This document shows positions 26,993-36,800 of a stretch of DNA of 64,000 bases, piece after piece (position 1 is the stretch's first letter; each line of letters opens with the position of its first letter). The DNA comes from Nocardia niigatensis NBRC 100131. Lineage in GTDB: Bacteria; Actinomycetota; Actinomycetes; Mycobacteriales; Mycobacteriaceae. The stretch spans positions 62,001-126,000 of the forward strand of contig NZ_BAGC01000033.1 of the NCBI RefSeq assembly GCF_000308655.1, read 5' to 3'. Made by a program: the position numbers and the translations under genes. The notes beneath the pieces are model-generated. The model made no database searches. It was not told the DNA's origin and saw nothing but the letters and a program-made list of their open reading frames with translations.

Positions 26993-28209
26993 GCACCGCT
27001 GTACCCGAGATCACCTTCGACGCCTTCGATCCCGGCCACCGCGCCGATCCCTACCCCGCGTACCGCCGCGTCCGTGACGCCGCGGCCCTGTTCCCGTACC
27101 ACTTCGGGGGCGTGCCGGTCACCCTGATCACCCGGTACGAGGAGTGCGCGGAAATCCTCACCGGCGCGGACTGGGGACACGGGTACGCCGCCGGCATCAG
27201 CCCCTTCCGGGACACCACCGCCGCCATTCCGGGCTCCTTCGTGCGCATGGATCCGCCGCAGCACGGCCGCTACCGCAAGCTGGTGGCGAAGGCCTTCACG
27301 CCGCGCATGGTCGGCGAACTCGCGCCGGTGGCCGGGAAGGTGGTGGACGATCTGGTCGACATCGCCTTGGAGCGTGGCGAATTCGATGTGCTCGAGGATC
27401 TGGCGGTGCCGCTGGCGGTGGCCATGATCCCGGTGCGGCTGCTGGGCGGCGATCCGGCCGACGGCGCGCGGTTCCGGGAGTGGCAGCTGGCCATCGCGCG
27501 CGGCAGCGATCCGGACTCGCTGCTCGGGCCCGACGACATCGAGGCGCGCGGGCGGTCGGCGCTGGCCTGCATGGGGTACTTCGGCGAACTGGTCGCGCGC
27601 CGCAAGCGGGAACCGGGCCCGGATCTGCTCAGCGAACTGGTCGCGGCAAGCGCTGACGGTGAGACGTTGACGGAGGCGGAGGTGATCGGCATGGCCCTGC
27701 TGCTGCTCGTCGCCGGGATGGAAACCTCCATCAACCTGATCGGCAACGGGCTGCTGGCACTGCTGCGCAATCCGGACCAGCTCGAATTGCTGCGCCGCCG
27801 ACCCGAACTCGTCGAACCGGCCCTCGACGAGATGCTGCGCTACGACGCGCCCACCCAGTTCACCATCCGGGTGGCCCTCGCCGACACCGTGGTCGGCGGC
27901 CGGCAGTTCGAGCGCGGCGACGGTGTCGTGGTGCTCACCGCCTCGGCGAGCCGCGACGACCGGGTGTTCCCGGACGCCGACACCTTCGATGTCACCCGGT
28001 ACGCCGGGAACCGGCCCGCCCGTAAGCATCTGGGCTTCAGCCTCGGCATCCACTACTGCGTCGGCGCTCCGCTCGCGCGCCTCGAAGCCTCGGCCGCGGT
28101 CCGCGCTCTGCTCGACCGCGCGCCCGGGCTGCGGCTGGGCGCGGAGACCATCGAGTACCGGCCCAGCCTGATCCACCGCGGTGTGATGGCCCTGCCGGTG
28201 ACGGTATGA
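26989..28209 (+). CDS. Cytochrome P450 (second of tailoring trio)
   Basis: This 406-residue P450 has I-helix AGMETS, ExxR in DEMLRYDAP and heme loop FSLGIHYCVGAP with ligand C357. The acid/alcohol pair of the I-helix is present, so normal oxygen activation is expected. It is translationally coupled to the preceding P450 and, by a 4-nt overlap, to the FAD oxidoreductase. It is clearly a different subfamily from the flanking P450 pair. Confidence 0.93.
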   Translation: MSTAVPEITFDAFDPGHRADPYPAYRRVRDAAALFPYHFGGVPVTLITRYEECAEILTGADWGHGYAAGISPFRDTTAAIPGSFVRMDPPQHGRYRKLVAKAFTPRMVGELAPVAGKVVDDLVDIALERGEFDVLEDLAVPLAVAMIPVRLLGGDPADGARFREWQLAIARGSDPDSLLGPDDIEARGRSALACMGYFGELVARRKREPGPDLLSELVAASADGETLTEAEVIGMALLLLVAGMETSINLIGNGLLALLRNPDQLELLRRRPELVEPALDEMLRYDAPTQFTIRVALADTVVGGRQFERGDGVVVLTASASRDDRVFPDADTFDVTRYAGNRPARKHLGFSLGIHYCVGAPLARLEASAAVRALLDRAPGLRLGAETIEYRPSLIHRGVMALPVTV

Positions 28210-29618
28210 GTCGAGCGGACCGGCACGCCATCGTCATCGGCGCGGGTATCGCGGGACTGCTCGCGGCCCGCGTGCTCGCCGAATCCTGCACGCGGGTCAC
28301 GATTCTCGAACGCGATACCGCCGACGCGGCCGCGGTGCGCCGTGGCGTCGGGCAGGGCCGGCACCTGCACGGCCTGTTGGACCGTGGCCGCACCATCTTC
28401 GAAGAGCTGTTCCCGGGCTGTACCGCCGATCTGGTCGAGGCCGGCGCGCAGACAGCCGAGGTACTCGTCGGGACCCGCTGGTACATCGCCGGATCGCGGC
28501 TGACGGCCACTCCGACCGGGCTCACCTCGATCATCGCGACCCGGCCCCTGCTCGAATCCGTGCTGCGCCGCCGCACCCTGCAACTGCCGAATGTGATGCT
28601 GCGCGATGGAATCACGGTCCGGGGCCTGATCGGGGACAGCGATCGCATCACCGGTGTGCGGGTGGCGTCCTACCGTGATCCACACCCCGGCAACGACTTC
28701 GACGCCGCGGGTGGCGACAGGGCCTCGGCCGGCCCGCGCGGCGCGGCCCCGGACGGTGAGATCGCCACCGCCGATCTCGTCGTCGACGCGAGCGGGCGAG
28801 GATCGCGAGTCTGCGAGTGGCTCCGGGTGATCGGCGCGCCCACGCCCGTCGAGGAGCAGCTCGAGGTCGATCTCGGGTACGCCTCGCGGCTCTACCGCTA
28901 CTGCGAGGGACAGCTGGGCGGGCACGCCTCGGTGATCATCTCCACCGGCGCCAACGGGCACGGCGGTGGGGCGGTGCACGTGGAGGGCGACCGCTGGCTG
29001 GTCACGCTCGCGGGCATGATGGGCGACCATCCGCCCATCGACGCGGCGGGCTTCCAGGCGTACGCCGCGAGCCTGGACGCGCCCGACATCCACGAGATCA
29101 TCACGGCCGCAGAGCCTCTCGACGACCCGGTGCCCTACCGATTCCGGTCCTCGGTGCGGCGCCGCTTCGACCGGATGCCCGCCGCGCCCGCGGGACTGGT
29201 CGTGCTCGGTGACGCTCAATGCGCGTTCAACCCGCTCTACGCCCAGGGCATGACCGTCGCGGCGCTGCAGGCCGCCGCCCTGCGCGCATGCCTGGACGGC
29301 GGCCTGCCGTTCGCGGAGCTGCCCGCGCGCTTCTACCCGGCCGCGGCCGAGGCCACCGCGACCGCCTGGCAGCTCGCGGCGGCCTCGGATCTGCGTCATC
29401 GCAGGGTCGCGGGGCGGCGCGGGCTGCGCACCCGGCTCACCAATGCGTATGTGGCGCAGGCGCATCGCGCCGCCCACCGCGACCCGCTGGTGGCACGCAC
29501 CTTCATGCGTGTCGCCCACCTCGTCGAACCGCCCGCCGCACTGACCCAACCGGCGCTGGCGGCCCGAATCATGCTGCGCGGCAATGGCGCCGCACTTCTT
29601 ATACCGGCCGATCGTTGA
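28206..29618 (+). CDS. FAD-dependent oxidoreductase/monooxygenase-like protein
   Basis: This 470-residue protein starts with a Rossmann motif (IVIGAGIAGLLAARVLAE, followed by an acidic strand end in ILERD) and has VLGDAQCAFNPLYAQGMTVAA, the second FAD contact of group A flavin monooxygenases and squalene-epoxidase-like enzymes. The early GVGQGRHLHGLLDRG region is also typical of this group. It could epoxidise or hydroxylate a lipid intermediate. It lies between two P450 genes, with a 4-nt overlap upstream and 16 nt downstream. Confidence 0.85.
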   Translation: MSRADRHAIVIGAGIAGLLAARVLAESCTRVTILERDTADAAAVRRGVGQGRHLHGLLDRGRTIFEELFPGCTADLVEAGAQTAEVLVGTRWYIAGSRLTATPTGLTSIIATRPLLESVLRRRTLQLPNVMLRDGITVRGLIGDSDRITGVRVASYRDPHPGNDFDAAGGDRASAGPRGAAPDGEIATADLVVDASGRGSRVCEWLRVIGAPTPVEEQLEVDLGYASRLYRYCEGQLGGHASVIISTGANGHGGGAVHVEGDRWLVTLAGMMGDHPPIDAAGFQAYAASLDAPDIHEIITAAEPLDDPVPYRFRSSVRRRFDRMPAAPAGLVVLGDAQCAFNPLYAQGMTVAALQAAALRACLDGGLPFAELPARFYPAAAEATATAWQLAAASDLRHRRVAGRRGLRTRLTNAYVAQAHRAAHRDPLVARTFMRVAHLVEPPAALTQPALAARIMLRGNGAALLIPADR

Positions 29619-29634
29619 ATCCAGGAGGACAGTC

Positions 29635-30903
29635 ATGGCCGCCCCAGAGGTGAACGCCGTCGCCGAAGCGCAGGACCCGGCCGTTGAGAACGCGCTGGTC
29701 CAGCTCTTCGGGCCCGACGGCCGCTCGGACCCGTACACCCCGGCGCGCGTGCTGCGTGATGCCGGGCCCATCCATCAGACCCCGCTCGGGCATCACGTGC
29801 TCACCCGGTACGAGGACTGCGCCGCGGTGCTGTCCACCACCGCGTGGAGCCACGCCGAAGAGGCCGGGATGATGCACCCGACCGTCAAACCCGAGGACGC
29901 CCCCGACGAACTGCCCACCTCCTTCCTGTGGATGGAGCCGCCGGACCACACCCGCCTGCGCAACCTGGTCACCAAGGGGTTCACCCCGCGCACGGTGGCC
30001 CGGCTGCGCCCGCGCATCGAGAAGCTCAGCGCGGAGCTGGTCGACAAGGCCCTGGAGGCAGGCGAATTCGACCTGGTCGAGATGATCGCCTACCCGCTGC
30101 CGCTGATCATCGCCTGTGAGCTCATCGGCGTGCCCGAGGAAGCCTACGAGCAGGTGCACCAGTGGTCGCAGGACCTGGCGCGCGGATTCGACCACGACTA
30201 CACGCTGCCCGAGGAATCGCTGAAGGCGCGCAGCGCCGCCTCGCGCGGATTCATGGGCTACTTCCGGGAACTGCTCAACGAGCGCCGGGTGAACCCGCGC
30301 GACGATCTGCTCAGTGCGCTCTCACAGGTCGAGGACCGCGGTGACGTGCTCACCGAGCAGGAATTGCTCGCCACCTGCATCACCACCTTCGTGGCCGGGC
30401 ACGAGACCACCGCCAACCTGATCGGCACCGGCATGCTGCGGCTGCTGCGCGCGCCCGACCAGATCCAGGCGATGCGCGACCGCCCCGAACTCACCGCCTC
30501 CGCACCCGATGAACTCCTGCGCCTGGAACCCTCGGTGCAGATCACCACCCGGGCCGCCACCCGCCCGATCACCGTCGCCGGTCACGACTTCGAACCGGGC
30601 GAGGGCGTGGTGGTCCTCATCAACTCCGCCAACCACGACGAGCGCGTCTTCCCCGATCCCGACCGCACCGACGTCGCCCGCTACTCCGACCCCAAGCACC
30701 CCGCCAAGAAGCACCTCGGCTTCAGCCTCGGCATCCACTACTGCCTGGGCGCCCCCCTGGCCCTCCTGGAAATGGAGATCCTGCTCGACGTGCTGCTCCG
30801 CAAAGTCGGTGCGATGGAACTGCTTTCGGAGAATCCCCCCTTCAAACCGAACGTGGTCATCCGCGGCCTCGAGTCCCTGCGCGTAGGCCTCCGGCCCGCC
30901 TGA
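29635..30903 (+). CDS. Cytochrome P450 (third of tailoring trio)
   Basis: This 422-residue P450 starts at an ATG after a perfect AGGAGG. It shows I-helix AGHETT, ExxR in DELLRLEPS and heme loop FSLGIHYCLGAP with ligand C370. The usual L-A-R after the heme loop reads L-A-L here. It closes the four-gene P450/FAD operon and is followed by a strong hairpin. Confidence 0.93.
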   Translation: MAAPEVNAVAEAQDPAVENALVQLFGPDGRSDPYTPARVLRDAGPIHQTPLGHHVLTRYEDCAAVLSTTAWSHAEEAGMMHPTVKPEDAPDELPTSFLWMEPPDHTRLRNLVTKGFTPRTVARLRPRIEKLSAELVDKALEAGEFDLVEMIAYPLPLIIACELIGVPEEAYEQVHQWSQDLARGFDHDYTLPEESLKARSAASRGFMGYFRELLNERRVNPRDDLLSALSQVEDRGDVLTEQELLATCITTFVAGHETTANLIGTGMLRLLRAPDQIQAMRDRPELTASAPDELLRLEPSVQITTRAATRPITVAGHDFEPGEGVVVLINSANHDERVFPDPDRTDVARYSDPKHPAKKHLGFSLGIHYCLGAPLALLEMEILLDVLLRKVGAMELLSENPPFKPNVVIRGLESLRVGLRPA

Positions 30904-30922
30904 TCCGAGGCGTGACCCATCA

Positions 30923-30951
30923 GCGGGCACCGGGACATTCCCGGTGCCCGC
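30923..30951. terminator. Hairpin terminator after the P450 operon
   Basis: A perfect 13-bp stem (GCGGGCACCGGGA and its complement) closes a 3-nt loop, beginning 20 nt after the P450 stop. It separates the P450/FAD operon from the dikinase operon that starts about 200 nt further on. Confidence 0.8.
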
Positions 30952-31147
30952 CGGTGTATATCGGGGCTCTTTCGCGGCCGTCGCGGCGTGCCACACTCGC
31001 TGTGCGAATTGCACGGCGTGGCTTCGGCCGCGATGGTGGCTCGAGGAGCTGGGGTGAGGCAGACCCAAGAACCTTGGGCTGGTGCGCGTTTGGAACGTGG
31101 ACTACTCAAGGTAGAACCCCTGATCTTGCTCCGGCGTTCGCCGTGAT

Positions 31148-33892
31148 GTGACCGATCTCGGGGGGATGGGAGAGGTTGTGCGGTTGCTCGGCCCTTGGTC
31201 GGATTCGGTGGATGTCGCCACGCATGGGGGTGGAAAGGCGCGAGGGTTGTACGCGCTGGGGGAGATGGGGGTGCGGGTGCCGGAGTGGGTGGCACTCGGG
31301 ACGGAGGTGTTCGACGGGTTCGCGACCGCGGCGGGCCTGACCGGGGAGTTGGCGGGGTTCGCGGCGGTCGGGGAGGTCGAGGCCGCGGTGGCGCGGGCCG
31401 CTGAGCTGCGCGAAGCGCTGGCGGCCGGGGACGTGCCCGCGGCTGCGGCGGCGGTGATCGGTGAGGCGTGGGAGCGGGTCGGGCCGGGACCGATCGCGGT
31501 GCGGTCGTCCATGTCTGCGGAGGACGGCGCGCAGCATTCGTTCGCCGGGCAGTTCGACAGTCACCTGAACGTGTACGGCCTCGAGGCCGTGACCGCGCGG
31601 GTTCGGGACTGCTGGGTGTCGGCGTACTCCGAGCGTGCGGTGCGATATGCGTTCGCGCACGGGCTGTCTCGCGGCTACGCGCCCGCGGTGGTGTTACAGC
31701 GATTGATCGCCGCGCGATCCAGTGGCGTGGTGTTCACACGGAATCCGATGACCGGCGCGGACGACGAGCTGGTGATCAGCGCCGTCTACGGGCTCGGGGA
31801 GGGTCTGGTCTCCGGCGCGGTCGACGCCGACTCGATGATCCTCGACCGGGACACCGGCGCACTGCTCGATATCACGCTGGGGGACAAGGATATTCGTTTC
31901 GACCCTCTCGACGGGCAGGGCTGCGCGACCGTCGAGGTCGAGGCCGACCGGCGCGGAGCCCGAGTGCTGAGCGACGCCGAGACCGCGGAGCTGGCCGAGG
32001 TCGCTCGCAAGGTCGAGATGTCCTGCGGTGCACCGCAGGACATCGAATGGGCGATCGACGACACCGGCGTGTGGCTGTTGCAGACCCGGCCGATCACCGC
32101 GACCGCGTCGACGCTGTCCGCGCGCGAGGTCGAACTGCGCGGCGCGGGCGAACAGGTTGCTCCCGGTGCGACGCGAATCTGGGACAACTCCAACATCATC
32201 GAGAGCTTCAGCGGCGTCACCTCACCGCTGACCTACACCACCGCCGCCGACATCTACGGCCGCGTGTACCGCGGCTACGCGGCCTCGCTGGGTGTGCCGC
32301 CCGCGCAGCTGCGGCAGACCGATGCCTGGACTCCCGTGCTGCTGGGTAGCTTCCACGGCCGCGTCTACTACAACCTGCTGCACTGGTATCGCATGGTCGG
32401 CATCGCGCCCGGCTACCCGCTCAACCGCCGGGTGCTCGAGGCCGCCCTCGGCGTGGCCGAACCGCTGGCCACCGATATCGCGAAGACGCTGCGCCCCTTC
32501 GAATTCGACAGCGCCGCGGCCCGCCTGCGCTCGCGGGCACTGACCACGGTGATCTACGCGCGCCGCCTGTTCGGCATCGACGATCTGGTCGAACGGTTCA
32601 TGACCGACTTCTACCGCGTCTACGACGAATACGACGCCGTCGACTACACCACACTGACCGGTGAGCAGGCCTACCGCTCCTATCGCACGGTCGAGGGCGA
32701 CCTGGTGCGGCGGTGGGGTCCGCTCATGGTCCTCGACGCCATCCTGCTCACCTGCACGGGCCTGATGTTCCTGCTCACCAGGCTGTTGCTGCCCAAGGCG
32801 CCGGAATGGTTCCTCTACGCCGTGGTCGGCCCCGGCGCGGATGTCGAATCCGCCGAACCGGCCCGCGCCATGACCGAGCTCGCCCGCGTCGTGCGCGCCG
32901 ATCCGGAACTGAACGCGATCATCAATTCGACCGCGCCGGAACGGATTCACGAAGCCCTGCGGGCCGCCGGGCGCATCGAGTTCCTCGCCGCCCTCGACGA
33001 CTATCTGGACCGCTACGGCTACCGCAGCCTCGACGAGCTGAAACTGGAGACCCCGGATCTGCGCGAGAATCCGGCCAGCCTGTTCGTCATGCTGCGCAGC
33101 GCGGTCGGCCGCGTCGGCGACACCGTGACCGCCGGCCGCACCGGTGAGGCCGACGCCTATCTGGACGAGCACCTCGGCCACGGCGTCCGCCGGCGCATCT
33201 ACGAACGCCTGCGCGCCAAGGTCTCCCGCTGCGCCGCCCATCGTGAGCGGCTGCGCTTCTGCCGCACCCGCGCCTTCGGCATGGTCAAGCGCATGATCCG
33301 GGTCATGGGCCGCGATCTGGCGGCAAGGGGCGTCCTCGACGAGTTCGAGGACGTGTTCCAGCTGACCGTGGAGGAACTGCGCGGCTGCTACGAGGGCGCG
33401 GACACCGGCCGCCTGCGTGAGGTCGTGACGGTGCGGAAGTCGCTGCGCGCCAGGTATTCCGCGCTGGTCGCCCCGGCTCGCTTCCGCACGGTCGGCCCGC
33501 GGCTGGGCAATGCCGAACTCGCGGCGCAGGGCTGGGCGCCCATCACCGCGACCGACGCGGCCACCCCCGGCACGGTGCTCACCGGCACCCCGTCCGCGGC
33601 GGGCATCGTCGAGGGCGCGGCGGTCATCGTGGACGAACCCCGCGACGTGGCGGGCGGCATCCTCATCGCCTACCGCACCGATCCGGGCTGGGTGGCGGCC
33701 CTTCCGTCGGCGTCGGCGCTGGTCATCGAACGCGGCAGCCCGCTCACCCACGTCGCCATCGTGGCGCGCGAACTGGGCGTGCCGACCGTGGTCCAGCTGC
33801 CCGGCATCACCCGCCAACTGCGCAACGGCATGCGTATTCGAGTCGATGGGGCCGCCGGCACCGTCACCGTGCTTCCCGAAGGAGACCAGTGA
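31148..33892 (+). CDS. Rifampin-phosphotransferase-type ATP dikinase (PEP-synthase-like), small-molecule phosphorylating candidate
   Basis: This protein of about 914 residues has a PPDK-type ATP-binding domain (about residues 1-325: GGGKARGLYALGEMG, AVRSSMSAEDG, QDIEWAIDD), a helical middle domain of about 500 residues (WDNSNIIESFSGVTSPLTY, then VYYNLLHWYRM), and a C-terminal swivelling phosphohistidine domain with ERGSPLTHVAIVARELG, catalytic H868. True PEP synthases have the His domain in the middle and a PEP/pyruvate barrel last; that barrel is absent. The order ATP, substrate, His is that of rifampin phosphotransferase, which uses ATP to phosphorylate an alcohol with release of AMP and Pi. 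The listed GTG lacks a clear ribosome site; an ATG at codon 7 is possible. It heads an eight-gene coupled operon. The substrate is unknown. Confidence 0.85.
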   Translation: MTDLGGMGEVVRLLGPWSDSVDVATHGGGKARGLYALGEMGVRVPEWVALGTEVFDGFATAAGLTGELAGFAAVGEVEAAVARAAELREALAAGDVPAAAAAVIGEAWERVGPGPIAVRSSMSAEDGAQHSFAGQFDSHLNVYGLEAVTARVRDCWVSAYSERAVRYAFAHGLSRGYAPAVVLQRLIAARSSGVVFTRNPMTGADDELVISAVYGLGEGLVSGAVDADSMILDRDTGALLDITLGDKDIRFDPLDGQGCATVEVEADRRGARVLSDAETAELAEVARKVEMSCGAPQDIEWAIDDTGVWLLQTRPITATASTLSAREVELRGAGEQVAPGATRIWDNSNIIESFSGVTSPLTYTTAADIYGRVYRGYAASLGVPPAQLRQTDAWTPVLLGSFHGRVYYNLLHWYRMVGIAPGYPLNRRVLEAALGVAEPLATDIAKTLRPFEFDSAAARLRSRALTTVIYARRLFGIDDLVERFMTDFYRVYDEYDAVDYTTLTGEQAYRSYRTVEGDLVRRWGPLMVLDAILLTCTGLMFLLTRLLLPKAPEWFLYAVVGPGADVESAEPARAMTELARVVRADPELNAIINSTAPERIHEALRAAGRIEFLAALDDYLDRYGYRSLDELKLETPDLRENPASLFVMLRSAVGRVGDTVTAGRTGEADAYLDEHLGHGVRRRIYERLRAKVSRCAAHRERLRFCRTRAFGMVKRMIRVMGRDLAARGVLDEFEDVFQLTVEELRGCYEGADTGRLREVVTVRKSLRARYSALVAPARFRTVGPRLGNAELAAQGWAPITATDAATPGTVLTGTPSAAGIVEGAAVIVDEPRDVAGGILIAYRTDPGWVAALPSASALVIERGSPLTHVAIVARELGVPTVVQLPGITRQLRNGMRIRVDGAAGTVTVLPEGDQ

Positions 33893-36800
33893 TCGACCAG
33901 GTGAACGACGAATCGACGGTGCGCCGATGGCTGCTCGAGCCCTCGGCGAGCACCGGGCTGTACCTGGCCGACGAGGCCGACGGATGGGAGTACCGCAGCT
34001 ACCGGGACCTGGCCGGCCAGGTATGGTCGATCGCGGACCTGCTGCGCGCCCATGGACTCGGCGGCGGCGAGGGCGCCTGCGTCATCATGCCGACCGGATT
34101 CCCCTGTGTGGCGGCCTTTTACGCGGTGTGGGCGTGCGGCGGGGTGTTCACTCCGGTCGCGCCGCCCATGTTCGGTGACCTGGAGCAGATCATCGCGCAC
34201 ATCGCGGGCATCGTGGAACAGGCCGCCCCCCGGTTGGTGGTGACCTCGCCGGAGTTCGAGACCTTCGTGCGCAGCGCCTGCCTCGCGGCGGGCCGCACCG
34301 ACGAACCGGTGGTCGTCAATGCCGCGACACTGCCTGCCGCACCCGCGACGCGTGAGCTCGCCGGCGCCTCGGAAGTGGCTTTGCTCCAGTTCACCTCGGG
34401 TTCCTCGGGCGCGCCGCGTGGTGTGCGGGTCAGCTGGCACAACCTGGCCAACAACATCGCCATGATCACCCGGCTCATCGACTGGCGGCCGGGCGAATCC
34501 ATGGTGTCCTGGCTGCCGCTCTACCACGACATGGGCCTCGTCGGCGCGTTCCTGCAGGGCGTCACCAACCAGGCCGACCTGTACCTCATGCGCCCCGACC
34601 AGTTCGTGCGCGACCCGCTGCGCTGGCTGCGCGCCATGACCCATGCCCAGCACGCGCCGTCACCGTCGTTCGCGCTCGGCTATGTGGCGCACCGGGTCCG
34701 GCCCGAGGAGATCGCCGCCCTGGACCTGTCGGGCTGGCGGACCCTGGCGATCGGCTCCGAGCCGGTCGAGGTGGCCGATCTGCAGGCCTTCGCGGACCTG
34801 GCGGGCCCGCAGGGCTTTTCGATGGGCGCGTTCACCCTCGCCTACGGGTTGGCCGAGGCGACGCTCATGGTGACCTCCTCGCCCACCCGGCGGCCCATCA
34901 CCGCGCTGCGGCTCGACAACCCGAATCTGCGCTTCGGCGAACCGGTTCCGGTGCTCGAGGAGGCGATCCTCGACGACACCCACCGGGTGACCGGCGCGGG
35001 CTGGATCACCGGGCTCGGCTTCTCCACCCCCGAATCCACGGTGACCGTGGTCGACGACGAGGGCCGGGAACTGCCCGACGGCGTCCTCGGCGAAATGGTG
35101 GTGACCGGAGACTCGGTGGCGCTCGGCTACTCCGGGGAGACGAACGCAGCCGCCGCAACCCGCCTCGAGAACGGCCGCCTCTACTCGGGCGATGCCGGAT
35201 TCCGCTATCACGGTGAGGTTTTCGTCCTCGGCCGGATGGGCACCAGCATCAAGGTGCGCGGCCGCTCGGTGTTCATGGAGGACATCGAATCCCGGGTCGC
35301 CCAGGAAACCGGGCTCACCAAGGGCAAACTCGCCGCCGTCGGCCTCGTGGAGGCCGGACTCCAGGGCGTCGCCCTCTTCGCCGAAACCGCGCCCGGCGAG
35401 TGGATTCCCCAGGCCCGCGCCCTCATCCGCGGCCACCTCGGACCCGCCCAGACCGTCCACATCGTCACCGGCCCCCGTGGCCTCATCCGCCGCACGTCCA
35501 GCGGCAAACCCCGCCGCCGCCACATGTGGCAGCTCCTGCGGGACGGGGCACTGGAGGGCGCGGTGCTGCACGCGGCCGACACGCCTGCGGGGCAGCCGAA
35601 TTCGCTCCAGCCGGACAGTGCCGCGGGTGAGTCCCGACCGGCCACGCCACAGCCGGACGGCGCTGGTCGTTCCGCGGACATGGCGCCGTCGGAACCGGTT
35701 GCGCACCAACCCGCGATGCCGCTGGATCGACTGCGACAGCTGCTGGACGGCGCTCTGCAGTCGGTGGTCGTTCCCGAGGACGCGGCAGTCCTGTTCGAGG
35801 GGTCGCTGGCCGAGGGCTTCGGCAATGCGGGCTCCGATATCGATTTCCTTGCGGTGGTGCCCGGTTCGGACGAACTGCCCACCCTCCCCACGGTCCTGTT
35901 CCTGGACGGCCGCCGTGTCGAGGTCCGTACGCGCTCGGTGGCCCAACTGCGGCGACAGCTCGAGCGGGCCGCGACCGACCCGGACGAGGACGGCCTCAAC
36001 CGCTGCCAGCGTTTCCTGCGCGCCACGGTCGTCCGCCCCGGCGCCGTGGACCTGGACGAGCTGCGCGGGATTCTCGGCCACGACGGGTTGACCACCCTCG
36101 TCGCCGACTGGTGGACCGAACGGGCCCGGCACGCCCTGCGATTCGCAATCGCGCTGCGCGCCTTCGGATCCCACGCCGAGGCGGAGGCGTGGGCGGAAGA
36201 CGGCCTCCTGCAAGCCATGAAGGCATGGCTCGGCCGCCGCGGCGAAACCTACCTCGAAACCAAATGGCTGCCACAACAACTCGACCGGACCGGGCCGGAT
36301 CCGCTGATCGACCGCTACCGACTGCTGAACGACCTGGCCGATAGCGCCGCCCGCTGGACCGCCCGGCTCGCGCTGGCCGCGGATCTCGGTGTCGACGGCG
36401 TCGCGGACGACCCGAACGACGTGATCTTCACGCGCCGGCCGGCCGTCACCACCTGGCCGCTGGCCGGGCGGCTGCACGTGCTGCGTTCCGAGAGCGAGGT
36501 TTTCGTGCTCTCCGAGGCGGGGGCGCAGGCGTGGCGTTCGGTGGTGTTCCGGCAGTCGATCCGGGATGTGATGGCGCGGGCGCCACGCGATATCGGGGCG
36601 GAGTTGGCGGAATTCGTGCGGCTGGGATTCGTCGGATTGCAGTGGCGAGGTGGGCAGGTGCTGGAACCGGCCCTGGCCATGTGCAAGCCGGTCGCGGCGT
36701 ATACACCGGTGGCCGTGGACGCCGCGCCTGCGCTGGGGCTCACCGGGGCGGCGCGCGGGGATGCGATCGCGACGCTGTCGGCGCTGCCGGCAAAACGGTT

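Noticed and set aside
31148..33892. Ordinary phosphoenolpyruvate synthase for central metabolism
   Set aside because: The His domain is C-terminal and there is no PEP/pyruvate barrel, and the gene heads a specialised operon.
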